Of a stretch of DNA of 64,000 nucleotides, positions 53,204 through 64,000 are shown piece after piece. The stretch lies in NCBI RefSeq assembly GCF_029210365.1, contig NZ_JARGES010000027.1:248001-312000 (forward strand), in the 5' to 3' direction. How positions within the stretch are numbered: the first letter of the stretch is position 1; each line of letters opens with the position of its first letter. The stretch is from Mesorhizobium sp. YIM 152430. Lineage in GTDB: Bacteria > Pseudomonadota > Alphaproteobacteria > Rhizobiales > Rhizobiaceae. A program made the position numbers and the translations under genes. The notes below the pieces were generated by a model that saw only the letters and a list, made by a program, of their open reading frames with translations, was not told the origin of the DNA and did not search any database.

Positions 53204-54517
53204 ATGCCGATCAACATCACCATGCCCGCGCTCTCCCCGACGATGGAGGAGGGCAATCTGGCCAAATGGCTGGTCAAGGAGGGCGACAAGGTCGCGCCCG
53301 GTGACGTCATCGCCGAGATCGAGACCGACAAGGCGACGATGGAAGTCGAAGCCGTCGACGAGGGAACGGTCGCGAAGATTGTCGTTCCGGCCGGTACCGA
53401 AGGCGTCAAGGTCAACGCGCTGATTGCCGTACTCGCCGAAGAGGGCGAGGATGCGGGGGCGGCCGCCAAGGCGGAGGCGTCGAAGTCGGAAGCAAAGCCC
53501 GAAAAGGCTGCCGAGTCGGCGCCGGCGGAAAAGCCGAAGCAGGCCGAGGCAAAGGCCAAGGCGCCTGCTGCGCCGCAGAAATCCACCGGCAGCGAACGCA
53601 CCTTCGCCTCGCCGCTCGCGCGCCGTCTCGCCAAGTATGCCGACATCGATCTTTCGGCCGTCACCGGCTCCGGCCCGCATGGCCGTGTGGTGAAGGCCGA
53701 CGTCGAGGCCGCCGCGAAGGGCGGCGCCGCCAAGCCCGCGCCTGCCGCCCCCGCGCCGGTCAAGGGCATGTCGGACGAGGCGATCCTCAAGCTCTTCGAG
53801 GAAGGTTCCTACGAACTCGTCCCGCACGACAATATGCGCAAGACCATCGCGCGCCGCCTCGTCGAGGCGAAGTCGACCGTCCCGCATTTCTACCTGACGC
53901 TCGACTGCGAGATCGACGCGCTGCTCGCGCTGCGCAAGCAGATCAACGACGCCGCCCCGGTCAGGAAGACCGAAAAGGGCGAGGCGCCGGCCTACAAGCT
54001 CTCGGTCAACGACCTCGTCATCAAGGCGATGGCGATGGCGCTCGTCGCCGTGCCGGATGCGAACGTCTCGTGGTCGGAAGGTGGGATGCTGAAACACAAA
54101 CACGCCGATGTCGGCGTGGCGGTGTCCATTCCCGGCGGACTGATCACCCCGATCATCCGCAAGGCCGACCAGAAATCGCTCTCCGCCATCTCCAACGAGA
54201 TGAAGGACATGGCCGCCCGCGCGCGTAACAAGAAGCTGAAGCCGGAAGAATACCAGGGCGGCACGACGGCCGTCTCCAATCTCGGCATGTTCGGCATCAA
54301 GGACTTCGCCGCCGTCATCAACCCACCCCACGCGACGATCCTTGCGGTCGGAGCGGGCGAGGAGCGGGCAGTGGTGAAGAACGGCGAGATCAAGGTGGCC
54401 AATGTCATGTCGGTGACGCTCTCGACCGACCACCGCGCGGTCGACGGCGCGCTCGGCGCCGAACTTCTGGCAGCGTTCAAGCGGCTGATCGAAAACCCGA
54501 TGGGGATGCTGGTTTAG
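53204..54517 (+). CDS. pdhC: Dihydrolipoamide acetyltransferase (E2) of pyruvate dehydrogenase
   Basis: 437 residues. One lipoyl domain (1-80) with the Lys in [18 protein letters not shown], an Ala/Lys/Pro linker, a peripheral-subunit-binding domain ([33 protein letters not shown]) and a C-terminal acyltransferase domain with the [21 protein letters not shown] motif, whose His and Asp are catalytic. Forms the complex's core and passes acetyl to CoA. 13 bp after pdhB. Confidence 0.98.
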   Translation: MPINITMPALSPTMEEGNLAKWLVKEGDKVAPGDVIAEIETDKATMEVEAVDEGTVAKIVVPAGTEGVKVNALIAVLAEEGEDAGAAAKAEASKSEAKPEKAAESAPAEKPKQAEAKAKAPAAPQKSTGSERTFASPLARRLAKYADIDLSAVTGSGPHGRVVKADVEAAAKGGAAKPAPAAPAPVKGMSDEAILKLFEEGSYELVPHDNMRKTIARRLVEAKSTVPHFYLTLDCEIDALLALRKQINDAAPVRKTEKGEAPAYKLSVNDLVIKAMAMALVAVPDANVSWSEGGMLKHKHADVGVAVSIPGGLITPIIRKADQKSLSAISNEMKDMAARARNKKLKPEEYQGGTTAVSNLGMFGIKDFAAVINPPHATILAVGAGEERAVVKNGEIKVANVMSVTLSTDHRAVDGALGAELLAAFKRLIENPMGMLV

Positions 54518-54531
54518 CAGGGGCTTCATTG

Positions 54532-55173
54532 ATGAAAACCATCCTCTGCTACGGCGACTCAATCACCTGGGGCTCCGACGCCGAAACCGGTGGACGGCAT
54601 GACTTCGCAGATCGCTGGCCGAACGTATTGCAGACGGCGCTCGGGACGGACATCCAGGTGATCGCCGAGGGCCTTCGCGGCCGCACGACCGCCTTCGACG
54701 AGCATCTGGCCGATTGCGACCGCAACGGCGCGCGCATCCTGCCAACCGTGCTCTACACCCACGCGCCGATCGACCTCGTCATCATCCTTCTGGGCTCGAA
54801 CGACATGAAGCCCGCCATCGCCGGCACCGCGCTTGCCGCGATGCAGGGGATGCGGCGGCTGGTCGAACTGGTGAAGTTCAACGCCATGCGCGACGGCCAG
54901 TCCGAGCCGCCGGCGGTGCTCATCGTCGCGCCGCCGCCGCTTTGCGAGACGGCCAACACCGAATACAGCGCCATGTTCGCCGGCGGCGTCGAGCAGTCGC
55001 GGATGCTTGCCAGTTTCTACGCCGATCTCGCCGACGAATGGGGCTGCGGCTTCTTCGATGCCGGCTCGGTCGCGCAAACGACGCCGGTCGACGGCGTTCA
55101 CCTTGATGCGGAAAACACGCGCGCCATCGGGCGGGGGCTGGAGCCCATCGTCCGCATGATGCTCGGAATCTAG
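54532..55173 (+). CDS. SGNH/GDSL hydrolase
   Basis: 213 residues, cytoplasmic. Block I CYGDSITWGSDAETGGRH with the nucleophile Ser; block III ILLGSNDMKP with Gly/Asn; block V DGVHLDAENTRAIG with Asp and His. It resembles arylesterase/acyl-CoA thioesterase-type SGNH enzymes. It is placed between pdhC and lpdA, within the pdh operon, 14 bp after pdhC. Its role with the complex is unknown. An in-frame TTG directly before the ATG is an alternative start. Confidence 0.92.
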   Translation: MKTILCYGDSITWGSDAETGGRHDFADRWPNVLQTALGTDIQVIAEGLRGRTTAFDEHLADCDRNGARILPTVLYTHAPIDLVIILLGSNDMKPAIAGTALAAMQGMRRLVELVKFNAMRDGQSEPPAVLIVAPPPLCETANTEYSAMFAGGVEQSRMLASFYADLADEWGCGFFDAGSVAQTTPVDGVHLDAENTRAIGRGLEPIVRMMLGI

Positions 55174-55182
55174 GAGCCTGCC

Positions 55183-56631
55183 ATGGCGGATACCGACTAC
55201 GACGTCATCATCATCGGCTCGGGGCCCGGCGGCTACGTGACCGCCGTGCGTTCGGCCCAGCTCGGTTTCAAGACGGCCATCGTCGAGCGCGAGCATCTGG
55301 GCGGCATCTGCCTGAACTGGGGCTGCATCCCGACCAAGGCGCTGCTGCGCTCGGCGGAGATCAAGCACTATGCCGAGCACGCCAGGAATTACGGCCTGAC
55401 GATTTCCGGCGAGGTGAAGGCGGACGTTAAAGCGGTCGTCGAGCGCTCGCGCGGCGTCTCGGCGCGGCTGAATGGCGGCGTCGGCTTCCTAATGAAGAAG
55501 AACAAGGTCGACGTGATCTGGGGCGAGGCGAAGCTTGCCAGGGGCGGCAAGGTGGTCGTCTCGAAATCGTCGAAGAAGCCGATGGAGCCGCAGCATCCTG
55601 CGCCGAAGGGCACCAAGGGCGAGGGCACCTATTCGGCTAGGCACATCATCGTCGCGACCGGTGCGCGCCCGCGCGTCCTGCCCGGCATCGAGCCGGACGG
55701 TAAGCTGATCTGGACCTATTTCGAGGCCATGGTGCCGAAGGAGATGCCGAAATCTCTGATCGTCATGGGTTCGGGCGCGATCGGCATCGAATTCGCCTCC
55801 TTCTACCGCTCCATGGGCGCCGACGTGACGGTCGTCGAACTCCTGCCGCAGATCATGCCGGTCGAGGATGCCGAGATTTCCAAGCTGGCGCAAAAGCAAC
55901 TCGAGAAGCAGGGCATGAAGTTCCTGCTCGAAGCGAAGGTGACCAAGGTCGAGAAATCCGGCAGTTCCGTCACTGCCCATGTCGAGACCAAGGACGGCAA
56001 GGTCCAGAAGATCACCGCCGACCGCCTGATTTCGGCCGTCGGCGTCCAGGGCAATGTCGAGAATCTCGGCCTCGAGGAAGTTGGCGTGAAGGTCGAGCGC
56101 GGCACAATTGTCGTCGACGGCCACGGCAAGACCAATGTCGAGGGCGTCTACGCCATCGGCGATGTCGCCGGCGCACCGATGCTCGCCCACAAGGCCGAGC
56201 ATGAAGGCGTCATCTGCATCGAGAAGATCGCCGGCGTGAAGGGCGTCCATGCGCTCGACAAGGGCAAGATTCCCGGCTGCACCTATTGCCATCCGCAGGT
56301 GGCGTCCGTCGGGTTGACGGAAGCCAGGGCCAAGGAAGCCGGTCGCGACATCCGCGTCGGCCGCTTTTCATTCGCCGCCAACGGCAAGGCCATAGCGCTC
56401 GGCGAGGATCAGGGCATGATCAAGACCATCTTCGACAGGAAGACCGGCGAGCTTCTCGGAGCGCATATGGTCGGTGCGGAAGTGACCGAACTCATTCAGG
56501 GTTTCGTCGTCGCGATGAACCTCGAAACCACCGAAGAAGAACTCATGCACACTGTCTTCCCGCATCCCACTTTGTCGGAGATGATGAAGGAGAGCGTGCT
56601 GGATGCCTATGGCCGCGCGCTGAACGCCTAA
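55183..56631 (+). CDS. lpdA: Dihydrolipoamide dehydrogenase (E3)
   Basis: 482 residues. FAD flavoprotein reoxidising the lipoyl group of the complex with NAD+. FAD-binding IIGSGPGGYVTAVR (10-23); redox disulfide C43/C48 in GGICLNWGCIPTKA; NAD-binding MGSGAIGIEFASFYRSMG; C-terminal HPHPTLSEMMKE-type site reading FPHPTLSEMM. A Lys/Pro-rich insertion around residues 125-147 (SKSSKKPMEPQHPAPKG) is typical of the pdh-linked E3 in rhizobia. Last gene of the pdh block, 9 bp after the SGNH gene. Confidence 0.97.
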   Translation: MADTDYDVIIIGSGPGGYVTAVRSAQLGFKTAIVEREHLGGICLNWGCIPTKALLRSAEIKHYAEHARNYGLTISGEVKADVKAVVERSRGVSARLNGGVGFLMKKNKVDVIWGEAKLARGGKVVVSKSSKKPMEPQHPAPKGTKGEGTYSARHIIVATGARPRVLPGIEPDGKLIWTYFEAMVPKEMPKSLIVMGSGAIGIEFASFYRSMGADVTVVELLPQIMPVEDAEISKLAQKQLEKQGMKFLLEAKVTKVEKSGSSVTAHVETKDGKVQKITADRLISAVGVQGNVENLGLEEVGVKVERGTIVVDGHGKTNVEGVYAIGDVAGAPMLAHKAEHEGVICIEKIAGVKGVHALDKGKIPGCTYCHPQVASVGLTEARAKEAGRDIRVGRFSFAANGKAIALGEDQGMIKTIFDRKTGELLGAHMVGAEVTELIQGFVVAMNLETTEEELMHTVFPHPTLSEMMKESVLDAYGRALNA

Positions 56632-56719
56632 ATTAGCATTTTCAAACGATTCGCCCGGAACCGACGCCGCATTTCTGCGTTTCCCCGGCAGACTGATCCC
56701 GCAAAACTAGGAGAGTGGA

Positions 56720-56974
56720 ATGGATCTGAACGGAATGGGCCTTCTGGGCGCAATCATCGTGGGCGGCATTGCCGGCTGGCTCGCCGAACAGTTCATGAAG
56801 TCCAATATGGGCCTTTTCATGAACATCATCCTCGGCATCATCGGTGCGGCGTTCCTGAATTTCCTGCTCAGCATCCTGGGCATCTACACCGGAACCGGCG
56901 TGCTGATCTATCTCATCGTCGGCTTTATCGGTGCCTGCCTGCTTATCGCGATCGCGCGCGCGATACGGCGATAA
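56720..56974 (+). CDS. GlsB/YeaQ/YmgE-family membrane protein
   Basis: 84 residues with three hydrophobic segments and little else. The pattern GLLGAIIVGGIAGWLAEQFMK followed by LGIIGAAFLNFLLSILGIY and LIYLIVGFIGACLLIAIARAI matches the transglycosylase-associated, stress-linked inner-membrane family. Function is not established. AGGAGAG lies just before the ATG. It lies between lpdA and lipA and ends before a strong terminator. Confidence 0.88.
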   Translation: MDLNGMGLLGAIIVGGIAGWLAEQFMKSNMGLFMNIILGIIGAAFLNFLLSILGIYTGTGVLIYLIVGFIGACLLIAIARAIRR

Positions 56975-57000
56975 ACGAACGCTCGATACGCATTTCGTGC

Positions 57001-57034
57001 AAGGCCGCCATGCTCCATGGCGGCCTTACATTCT
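57001..57034 (+). terminator. Strong hairpin terminator before lipA
   Basis: AAGGCCGCCATG (57001-57012), loop CTC, CATGGCGGCCTT (57016-57027), followed by ACATTCTT. The T tract is weak but the stem is perfect. Confidence 0.7.
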
Positions 57035-57095
57035 TCTAGCGAAATCCTTATAGAACAAGGTGACGACAACCGGCGATAACCGAACCGGAGCATTC

Positions 57096-58058
57096 ATGGT
57101 CACCGTACTCGACACCACGCTCAACCGCCCGCGCCCGCGCCACCCGGAAAAGGCCCACCGGCCCGATCAGGACGTACTGCGCAAGCCCGAATGGATCAGG
57201 GTCAAGGCGCCGGTGTCGAAGGGCTATCTTGAAACCCGCGAGATCGTGAAGTCGAACAGGCTCGTCACGGTCTGCGAGGAAGCGGGCTGCCCCAATATCG
57301 GCGAATGCTGGGACAAGAAGCACGCCACCTTCATGATCATGGGCGAGATCTGCACCCGCGCCTGCGCTTTCTGCAACGTGGCGACAGGCATCCCGATGCC
57401 GCTCGACCCGGAAGAACCCGCCAGCGTCGGCCGCGCAGTGGCGCAGATGGGGCTCAACCATGTCGTCATCACCTCGGTCGACCGCGACGATCTGGCGGAT
57501 GGCGGCGCGCAACATTTCGCCGAAGTGATCCATGCGATCCGCGCGGCGGCGCCCGGCACCACGATCGAAATCCTGACGCCCGACTTCCTGCGCAAGAAGG
57601 GTGCGATGGAGATCGTGGTCGCGGCCCGCCCAGACGTCTTCAACCACAATCTGGAAACCGTGCCGTCGAACTACCTGACGGTCCGTCCCGGCGCCCGCTA
57701 CTTCCATTCGATCAGGCTGTTGCAGCAGGTCAAGGAGATCGACCCGACCATCTTTACCAAGTCAGGCATCATGGTCGGGCTTGGCGAGGAGCGAAACGAA
57801 GTCCTCCAGTTGATGGACGATCTGCGCTCCGCCGACGTCGATTTCATCACCATCGGGCAATATCTCGCGCCTTCGCGCAAGCATCATGCGGTCAAGAAGT
57901 TCGTCACGCCCGAAGAGTTCAAATCCTTCGAGACGGTTGCATATTCCAAGGGCTTCCTGATGGTCGCGTCGAGCCCGCTGACGCGTTCCTCGCATCATGC
58001 CGGCGACGATTTCGCCCGCCTGAAGGCGGCGCGTGCCGCAAAGCTTGCCGCCGCCTGA
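57096..58058 (+). CDS. lipA: Lipoyl synthase
   Basis: 320 residues from the ATG at 57096, with GGAG five bases upstream. Radical-SAM enzyme inserting two sulfurs into octanoyl-lysine, making the cofactor of PdhB and PdhC. Auxiliary cluster ligands are C60, C65 and C71 ([12 protein letters not shown]) and the radical-SAM cluster is at C86, C90 and C93 (CTRACAFC). The C-terminal [10 protein letters not shown] holds the auxiliary Ser ligand. Downstream ratA starts after two bases. Confidence 0.97.
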   Translation: MVTVLDTTLNRPRPRHPEKAHRPDQDVLRKPEWIRVKAPVSKGYLETREIVKSNRLVTVCEEAGCPNIGECWDKKHATFMIMGEICTRACAFCNVATGIPMPLDPEEPASVGRAVAQMGLNHVVITSVDRDDLADGGAQHFAEVIHAIRAAAPGTTIEILTPDFLRKKGAMEIVVAARPDVFNHNLETVPSNYLTVRPGARYFHSIRLLQQVKEIDPTIFTKSGIMVGLGEERNEVLQLMDDLRSADVDFITIGQYLAPSRKHHAVKKFVTPEEFKSFETVAYSKGFLMVASSPLTRSSHHAGDDFARLKAARAAKLAAA

Positions 58059-58060
58059 CC

Positions 58061-58519
58061 ATGCCGAAATACGAGACCACGCGGCGGGTTCGCCATAGCC
58101 CCGAGCAGATGTTCGCGCTCGTCGCCGATGTCGAGAAATACCCTCAGTTCTTGCCGATGTGCGAGGCCTTGTCGGTGCGCTCGAAGAAGGAACGCCACGG
58201 CCTGACGATGCTGATCGCCGATATGACCGTCGGCTACAAGGCACTGCGCGAGACCTTCACCAGCAATGTCGTCCTGAAGCCCGCCGAGAGCGTCATCGAC
58301 GTCTCCTATGTCGACGGTCCGTTCCGCTATCTCGACAATCGCTGGCATTTCGAGGCCATGGAAGGTGGCGGCACGGCGGTTCATTTCTTCATCGACTACG
58401 AGTTCAAGAGCCGAATCCTCGGCGCGATGATGGGCGCGATGTTCGACCGTGCCTTCCGCATGTTCGCCGAAGCCTTCGAAAAGCGTGCCGACGAAATCTA
58501 CGCGAGCCCTTCAGCTTAG
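58061..58519 (+). CDS. ratA: RatA/COQ10-family ubiquinone-binding START protein
   Basis: 152 residues. START-like fold: RRVRHSPEQMFALVADVEKYPQFLPMCEALSV at the N-terminus is the COQ10 motif, and the rest, WHFEAMEGGGTAVHFFIDYEFKSRI, closes the cavity. Members bind ubiquinone or other lipids; the E. coli homologue was described as the RatA toxin that blocks ribosome subunit joining. No antitoxin gene is adjacent, so the lipid-chaperone role is more likely. Next to lipA. Its end overlaps the convergent cinA-type gene by nine bases. Confidence 0.9.
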   Translation: MPKYETTRRVRHSPEQMFALVADVEKYPQFLPMCEALSVRSKKERHGLTMLIADMTVGYKALRETFTSNVVLKPAESVIDVSYVDGPFRYLDNRWHFEAMEGGGTAVHFFIDYEFKSRILGAMMGAMFDRAFRMFAEAFEKRADEIYASPSA

Positions 58520-58999
58520 CGCGGAAATTCCCATCACCAGCGCGGTGCGGGCGGTCTCGGACCGGATATGGTCGCGGCCGCCATCTTCGAACTGGCGCTT
58601 TTGGACGCGCGTGGGGTGCCCCTTGCGAGCGATCGCGAACCAGACGAGCCCGACCGGCTTTTCCGCGCTGCCGCCATCCGGCCCGGCAATGCCGGTGACC
58701 GCGAGCGAAATGCCCGCGCGCGATTTCTTCAGCGCACCTTCTGCCATCTCGCGCGCCGTCTCGGCCGACACCGCGCCATGCGCTTCGAGCGTTTCCGCCT
58801 TCACGCCCAGCATCTTCTGCTTGGCCTCGTTGGAATAGGTGACGAAGCCGCAATCGATCATCGACGAGGCGCCGGGGATGTCGGTCAGGAGCGCGATGAT
58901 CTGCCCGCCGGTACACGATTCGGCCGTGGCGGCCAGCACGCCCTGGCGTTTGCAGGCGTCGAGAAAGTCCTGGGCGAGTTCGGGCAGCACACTCATCAT
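58511..58999 (-). CDS. CinA C-terminal-domain nicotinamide-nucleotide amidohydrolase (PncC type)
   Basis: 162 residues, only the CinA C-terminal domain. Conserved [24 protein letters not shown] carries the Ser catalytic site, then [15 protein letters not shown], and [21 protein letters not shown]. It deamidates NMN to nicotinate mononucleotide for NAD recycling. Its ATG overlaps the ispDF stop (ATGA), so it is translated with ispDF on the minus strand. The second Met codon is also a possible start. Confidence 0.92.
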   Translation of the reverse strand: MMSVLPELAQDFLDACKRQGVLAATAESCTGGQIIALLTDIPGASSMIDCGFVTYSNEAKQKMLGVKAETLEAHGAVSAETAREMAEGALKKSRAGISLAVTGIAGPDGGSAEKPVGLVWFAIARKGHPTRVQKRQFEDGGRDHIRSETARTALVMGISALS

Positions 59000-60198
59000 T
59001 CTGGCAGCACTCCTGGATAGGCAACGGTCGCGGTGGCGATGGCGGCGATGCCTTCGCCCCGGCCGACGAAACCGAGTCTCTCGTTCGTCGTCGCCTTGAT
59101 CGAGACCCGGTCAGGCGAAATCTTCAGCATGGCGACGAGCGCATCCGTCATTGACTGTCTAAATGGACCAATCCGCGGCGCTTCGCAAATCAAGGTGATG
59201 TCGGCATTGGCAATCCGGCCCTTTCGCGCGCGAACGATCCGCGCCGCCTCTTCGACGAAGATGTGCGAAGCCGCGCCCTTCCATTGCGGATCGGACGGCG
59301 GAAAGTGCGTGCCGATATCGCCGGCGCCGCAGGTGGCCAAAAGCGCGTCGGTCAGGGCATGGAGGCCGACATCGGCGTCCGAATGACCCGACAGCTTCCT
59401 GTCGTGCGGAATCGCGACACCGCACAGGACGACAGCGTCGCCCGGCTCGAAGGAGTGGACGTCATAGCCATTGCCGGTGCGAATGTCTGGAAACATCGTC
59501 GCGTCAATCCTCAGTTTCTGGTCGGCATTGGCGATGTCGCGCGCCCAGGTCAGTTTGACATTGTCGGGCGAGCCTTCGACGAGACGCACGGGAATGCCGG
59601 CCCATTCGGCAATTGCTGCATCATCGGTGAAGTCGTCTCGTCCCTCGGCCGCGGCTCGGGCATGGGCGGCATGGAAGGCCGGCAAGGGAAAGCCCTGCGG
59701 AGTCTGCGCCCCGAAGAGCCCCGCGCGTGAAACCGTGCGCGCGACAAGACCGTCCGGGCCGGTTTCCTTCAGCGTATCGGAAACGGTGAGCGCGGGGAGA
59801 CAACCCGCTTGCGCATCGATTCCGCCGATGACCCGCGAAATCATCGCCGCATCGACAAACGGCCGTACGCCGTCATGAACGAGAACCGCATCGGCCGCAT
59901 CTTCGTCGAGCGCCTGCAATGCGTTCCATGTCGAAGCCTGCCGCGTCGCCCCGCCCGTCACGACGAGCACGCGCTCTCCAAACTCGCCGGCGGCCTCCTG
60001 ATACAGGTTTTTGTCGTCGGCGTGGATCGCGACAACGACCGTTCCGACCTGTGGATGCGCCACAAATGTCGCGATCGTATGCCCAAGGACCGCCTTGCCG
60101 CCGATGCGCCGATACTGCTTCGGGCCTTCATGCGGATCACCTGCGCGCTCGCCCCGCCCTGCGGCGACGATGATGGCTGCGATTTTCGGCTTGGTCAT
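58996..60198 (-). CDS. ispDF: Bifunctional IspD/IspF isoprenoid enzyme
   Basis: 400 residues joining two methylerythritol phosphate pathway steps. The IspD half (1 to about 235) makes CDP-methylerythritol: [37 protein letters not shown]. The IspF half (about 240-400) makes the cyclodiphosphate: [50 protein letters not shown]. The fusion is characteristic of alpha- and epsilonproteobacteria. Start at 60198 ([10 protein letters not shown]); 55 more open codons upstream are not family sequence. Divergent from dusB. Confidence 0.97.
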   Translation of the reverse strand: MTKPKIAAIIVAAGRGERAGDPHEGPKQYRRIGGKAVLGHTIATFVAHPQVGTVVVAIHADDKNLYQEAAGEFGERVLVVTGGATRQASTWNALQALDEDAADAVLVHDGVRPFVDAAMISRVIGGIDAQAGCLPALTVSDTLKETGPDGLVARTVSRAGLFGAQTPQGFPLPAFHAAHARAAAEGRDDFTDDAAIAEWAGIPVRLVEGSPDNVKLTWARDIANADQKLRIDATMFPDIRTGNGYDVHSFEPGDAVVLCGVAIPHDRKLSGHSDADVGLHALTDALLATCGAGDIGTHFPPSDPQWKGAASHIFVEEAARIVRARKGRIANADITLICEAPRIGPFRQSMTDALVAMLKISPDRVSIKATTNERLGFVGRGEGIAAIATATVAYPGVLPE

Positions 60199-60332
60199 GC
60201 TGGTCTCCGACTTGCCGAGCACACATATCAGCGCCTTGCAGAAATGCCAGACCGTGCGAATGCGGCAGTTGCCGTCACGCGCAAAAATGGCTATCAGATA
60301 AGCAAGAATAAATGCCTGCCGGGTTTTTGTGC

Positions 60333-61346
60333 ATGACCGATTTTGACCTCTTGGCAAGACCACTGACGATCGGCACCGTCACGGTCCCGAACAGGGTGTT
60401 CCTGGCGCCGTTGTCAGGCGTCACGGACGAGCCGATGCGCCGCCGCGCACTCCGGCACGGTGCGGGCATGGTCGTCTCCGAAATGGTCGCAAGCGGCGAA
60501 CTCGCGCGCGGCCGTGCCGAGTCGGAACGCCGCATCCGCCGTCCCGATGTCGAGACACACGTCGTCCAACTGGCCGGGCGCGATGCGCATTGGATGGCCG
60601 AGGGTGCGCGCATCGCGACAGGCGAGGGCGCCGACATCATCGACATCAACATGGGCTGCCCGGCCAAGAAGGTCACCGGCGGCTATTGCGGCTCGGCGCT
60701 GATGCGCGAGCCCGATCATGCGCTGTCGTTGATCGAAGCCGTCGTCGACGCGGTCGACGTGCCGGTGACGGTCAAGATGCGGCTTGGATGGGATTCCGAA
60801 AGCCTCAACGCGCCCGCCATCGCCGCGCGCGCGGTCGCCGCCGGCGTATGCATGATCACCGTCCACGGTCGCACGCGTGAGCAGTTCTACAAAGGCAAAG
60901 CGGACTGGGAGGCGATCCGCGCCGTCAAGGACGCGATTTCGGTACCGCTCGTCGTCAATGGCGACATCGCCGATGCTGCGACCGCAAGGTGTGCGCTCAT
61001 GCTGTCCGGCGCCGATGCCGTCATGGTCGGCCGCGGCCATTATGGCGCGCCGTGGGCGGGCGCCCGGATCGTCGAGGCCTCCGGCGGCTCGCCCGTCCAC
61101 GCTATTCCCGGCGAGTCGGAACTCGTCGACTACGTGGTCGCCCATTACGAGGACATGCTGACGCTTTATGGCACGGGACAGGGCCTGCGCCATGCGCGCA
61201 AGCATCTCGGCTGGTATCTCGACCGCCACGCGCCGCACACCGATCCTTCCATGAGAACCGCCATCATGACCGGCCTCGATCCGCGCGCTGTCATATCGAG
61301 CCTGCGCGAGGCGTTCGCCGCCCCGTCACTTGCAGCCGCCGCATGA
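60333..61346 (+). CDS. dusB: tRNA-dihydrouridine synthase B
   Basis: 337 residues. FMN enzyme reducing uridine in tRNA D-loops. [22 protein letters not shown] near the N-terminus, [22 protein letters not shown] with the catalytic Cys, [21 protein letters not shown], and [12 protein letters not shown] with [12 protein letters not shown] binding FMN. An upstream ATG at 60312 (MPAGFLC) is an alternative. Its TGA overlaps the ntrB start (ATGA): the dusB(nifR3)-ntrBC operon is classical in rhizobia. Confidence 0.96.
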   Translation: MTDFDLLARPLTIGTVTVPNRVFLAPLSGVTDEPMRRRALRHGAGMVVSEMVASGELARGRAESERRIRRPDVETHVVQLAGRDAHWMAEGARIATGEGADIIDINMGCPAKKVTGGYCGSALMREPDHALSLIEAVVDAVDVPVTVKMRLGWDSESLNAPAIAARAVAAGVCMITVHGRTREQFYKGKADWEAIRAVKDAISVPLVVNGDIADAATARCALMLSGADAVMVGRGHYGAPWAGARIVEASGGSPVHAIPGESELVDYVVAHYEDMLTLYGTGQGLRHARKHLGWYLDRHAPHTDPSMRTAIMTGLDPRAVISSLREAFAAPSLAAAA

Positions 61347-62463
61347 GCCAGCCCGCACTCAACTCCGCTCTGTTGATCCTCAACGCGATCCGCCATCCGG
61401 TCATCATGGTCGATTCGGAAAGCCGCATCGTTTTCGCCAATGCCGACGCGGAGGACTTTTTCCGTTCGAGCGCTTCGCTGCTCTCGCGCGATCCGATCGA
61501 GCGTTTCGTGCCCTTCGGCAGCCCGCTCATCACCCTGATCAACCAGGTCCGCGAGCGGCGCGCGCCCTTCAACGAATATCGCGTCGACATCTCCTCGCCG
61601 CGCCTCGGAACCGATCGGCTGGTCGACCTCCATGCCTCGCCGATCGCCGAGATTCCCGGCGCGGTGGTCGTCATGTTCCAGGAACGCTCGATGGCCGACA
61701 AGATCGACCGCCAGATGACCCATCGCGGCGCGGCGCGCTCTGTAACGGGGCTCGCCGCCATGCTGGCGCATGAGATCAAGAACCCGCTTTCGGGCATTCG
61801 CGGCGCCGCGCAATTGCTGGAAACCGCAGTCGGCGACGAGGACCGGGCGCTCACTCGACTGATCCAGGACGAAACCGACCGCATCGTCTCGCTGGTCGAC
61901 CGCATGGAAATCTTCTCGGACGAACGACCGATCGACCGTCATCCGGTCAACATCCATGTCGTGCTCGACCATGTGAAGGCGATCGCGCGCAACGGATTTG
62001 CCAGCCGCATCAAGATCGTCGAGGACTACGATCCGTCGCTGCCGCCCGTCTTTGCCAATCGTGACCAGTTGATCCAGGTCTTCCTAAATCTGGTGAAAAA
62101 CGCCGCCGAAGCCATTGGAAACGAACCGTCAGGTGAAATCACGCTCTCGACCGCATTTCGCCCGGGTATGAGGATCGCCGTTCCCGGAACGCGGGAACGT
62201 ATCTCCCTGCCGCTCGAATTTTGCGTTCACGACAATGGCCCCGGTGTCTCGGAAGACATCCGCCCGATCCTCTTCGATCCTTTCATCTCCACCAAGCAGA
62301 ACGGATCGGGCCTTGGCCTTGCACTCGTCGCCAAGATCGTCGGCGAGCATGGCGGCGTCATCGAATGCGATTCGACAGGCCGCGGCACGACCTTCCGCAT
62401 CTTGATGCCGACCTGGAGGGAGCCACGGGGCGGCGCAACGCGCGATTATCAGGAGCAGACAGC

Positions 62464-62467
<4 letters not shown>
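61343..62467 (+). CDS. ntrB: Nitrogen regulation sensor histidine kinase NtrB
   Basis: 374 residues, cytoplasmic. An N-terminal PAS domain (about 10-115, [24 protein letters not shown]) is followed by the phosphorylated H143 in [20 protein letters not shown]. The ATPase domain has [36 protein letters not shown] and [18 protein letters not shown]. It responds to PII protein and controls NtrC phosphorylation under nitrogen limitation. Start and stop both overlap neighbours by ATGA. Confidence 0.96.
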
Positions 62468-63930
<1,463 letters not shown>

Positions 63931-64000
63931 CCTTCTGTCATTGCCAAAAATGTTGCACAATGGCCACAATGCGATGCATAGACTCGTCGCTTGCCGGGCA
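63931..64000. other. Intergenic sequence at window end
   Basis: 70 bp after ntrC. A short open frame from ATG 63950 continues to the edge, but no ribosome site or family match can be judged. No sigma-54 GG-N10-GC element or terminator stem is present. Confidence 0.3.

Noticed and set aside
58061-58519. RatA as half of a toxin-antitoxin module
   Set aside because: No antitoxin-like partner (RatB-type) is adjacent; neighbours are lipA and cinA-type genes, so a ubiquinone-binding role is favoured.
63931-64000. Possible sigma-54 promoter after ntrC
   Set aside because: A GTTGCA element resembles a -12 box, but ten bases upstream there is GC, not the required GG.
63950-64000. Short open frame at the right edge
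   Set aside because: Only 17 codons visible, no ribosome site, and composition uninformative.

Overview
This 64 kb window is GC-rich chromosomal DNA from an alphaproteobacterium, most likely of the order Hyphomicrobiales (Rhizobiales). Three things point there. The block pdhA-pdhB-pdhC / lpdA / lipA / ratA / cinA-type / ispDF / dusB / ntrB / ntrC is a typical rhizobial order. A GAAC-N7-GAAC LexA-type box lies upstream of recA. The promoters I could recognise have the alphaproteobacterial form TTGAC-N17-CTATAG/T. I see no prophage, insertion sequence, CRISPR array or defence island; nearly everything is core housekeeping, densely packed, with many 4-bp ATGA overlaps and convergent genes whose stop codons overlap.

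Layout. 1-3.5 kb (minus strand): a cofactor/transporter cluster with moaA, an EamA exporter, an MFS drug exporter and the start of a mobA-like gene that seems to lack its nucleotide-binding loops. 3.5-6.5 kb: DUF971 protein, MarR regulator coupled to a rhodanese, class I fumarase. 6.7-17.5 kb: periplasmic L,D-transpeptidase, tRNA-Val(CAC) with a near-consensus promoter, gph, rpiA, DUF2059 protein, glutathione reductase, two hydrolase/cyclotransferase genes, class II DAHP synthase, a lipid kinase and a hemerythrin protein. 17.5-25 kb: nadE, gltX, a small secreted hypothetical protein, maeB, an LpxH-like phosphoesterase and a DgcA-like racemase.

25-31 kb: an Mla/MCE lipid-transport operon (STAS-fused permease, ATPase, long MCE protein with three 34-residue repeats, auxiliary lipoprotein) with a 27-codon small ORF before the lipoprotein, then two more small lipoproteins. 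31-39 kb: psuG-psuK divergent from recA across a region with two LexA-like boxes, then alaS, a secreted PRC-barrel protein and icd. 39-50 kb: trmJ-murI-secG, a second L,D-transpeptidase, pyrG, a glycosyltransferase, an alpha/beta hydrolase with a terminator-like hairpin in its leader, a VOC protein-kdsA pair, a PRC-barrel protein and eno.

50-64 kb: an FtsB-like protein, then the pyruvate dehydrogenase complex with an unusual three-dyad leader and an SGNH hydrolase inserted before lpdA. It is followed by lipA (which makes the lipoyl group the complex needs), ratA, a CinA-type amidase, ispDF, dusB and the nitrogen two-component pair ntrB-ntrC. The genes link central carbon metabolism (eno, pdh, fumarase, icd, maeB), envelope synthesis (murI, kdsA, Ldt, Mla) and translation/repair (alaS, gltX, trmJ, dusB, recA). 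No obviously new multi-gene system is present. The most promising oddities are the loop-deleted mobA-like gene, the LexA boxes beside psuK, the small ORF in the mla operon, the pdhA leader dyads and the hairpin at 45.7 kb.
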